Origin: Burkholderiaceae bacterium
GTDB lineage: Bacteria > Pseudomonadota > Gammaproteobacteria > Burkholderiales > Burkholderiaceae_E
Direction of reading: 5' to 3'
Assembly (NCBI GenBank): GCA_023954045.1
Contig: JAMLIR010000018.1
Location: 17,486-81,485, forward strand
DNA length: 64,000 nucleotides
This document shows positions 63,983 to 64,000 of this stretch, in pieces (position 1 is the first letter of the stretch; each line of letters opens with the position of its first letter). A program made the translations under genes and the position numbers. A model generated the notes under the pieces. That model did not search any database, was not told the origin of the DNA, and was given only the letters and a program-made list of their open reading frames with translations.

Positions 63983-64000
63983 GTCAGATCACCTTCGAAA

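Overview
This is a very GC-rich bacterial chromosome segment, almost all of it coding. Gene content and order point to a betaproteobacterium of the order Burkholderiales. The clearest signs are the blocks aat-bpt-pyrD, carA/carB-greA-yhbY-rlmE-ftsH-folP-glmM, ffs-dnaX-ybaB-recR, trxA-rho-rpmE2 and rpsP-rimM-trmD-rplS followed by nudix-cobD-rsgA-phhB-M48-orn, plus a polyhydroxyalkanoate phasin. The genus is an inference I cannot fix from sequence alone.

Layout. 1-4.9 kb: an exported Rieske protein, two N-degron aminoacyl-transferases (Aat, Bpt), PyrD, a DUF2249 protein, a SirB2 membrane protein, a YbaN protein and a short nitrile-hydratase-alpha-like protein that stops just before the metal site. 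5-10.8 kb: a B12-type radical SAM enzyme, an IclR regulator, a PBP7-type endopeptidase, a nitroreductase, a thioesterase and a phasin with a strong promoter and a textbook terminator. 10.9-19.7 kb: a fused indolepyruvate ferredoxin oxidoreductase, a CinA-like protein, an EI24 membrane protein, a fatty-acid hydroxylase, a polysaccharide deacetylase, a secreted beta-propeller and a possible degenerate cyclase domain. 19.7-27.2 kb: hrpA and argA diverging from a 22-bp gap, the YggX protein, a methyltransferase, rpiA and three tRNA genes (His, Arg, Pro). 27.2-39 kb: the glmM to carA block, with a LysE/LeuE exporter gene between carA and carB. 39-46.2 kb: an NMT1-type ABC importer and a CaiB-type CoA-transferase directly downstream of recR, ybaB, dnaX and the 4.5S SRP RNA. 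46.3-51.8 kb: trxA, rho, rpmE2, a GT39-like membrane glycosyltransferase and a MATE transporter. 51.7-59.1 kb: orn, an M48 protease, phhB, rsgA, cobD/cbiB, a NUDIX CoA pyrophosphatase and the rpsP operon. 59.2-64 kb: a LexA-box-preceded PA0069-type radical SAM gene, a small membrane protein, an acyl-CoA dehydrogenase and etfA, which ends next to the window edge.

Most of the window is housekeeping: nucleotide synthesis (pyrD, carA, carB), replication and repair (dnaX, recR), ribosome assembly (rimM, rlmE, rsgA, yhbY, rpsP, rplS), transcription control (rho, greA) and envelope work (glmM, ftsH, pbpG). I see no phage, insertion sequence, integrase or CRISPR array. I found no clear large undescribed system. 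The best leads are small: the truncated nitrile-hydratase-like protein, an SOS box in front of a radical SAM gene, duplicated terminators behind two ribosomal-protein genes, a symmetric -10 element serving two apparently leaderless genes, and a rimM that seems to lack a usual start codon.
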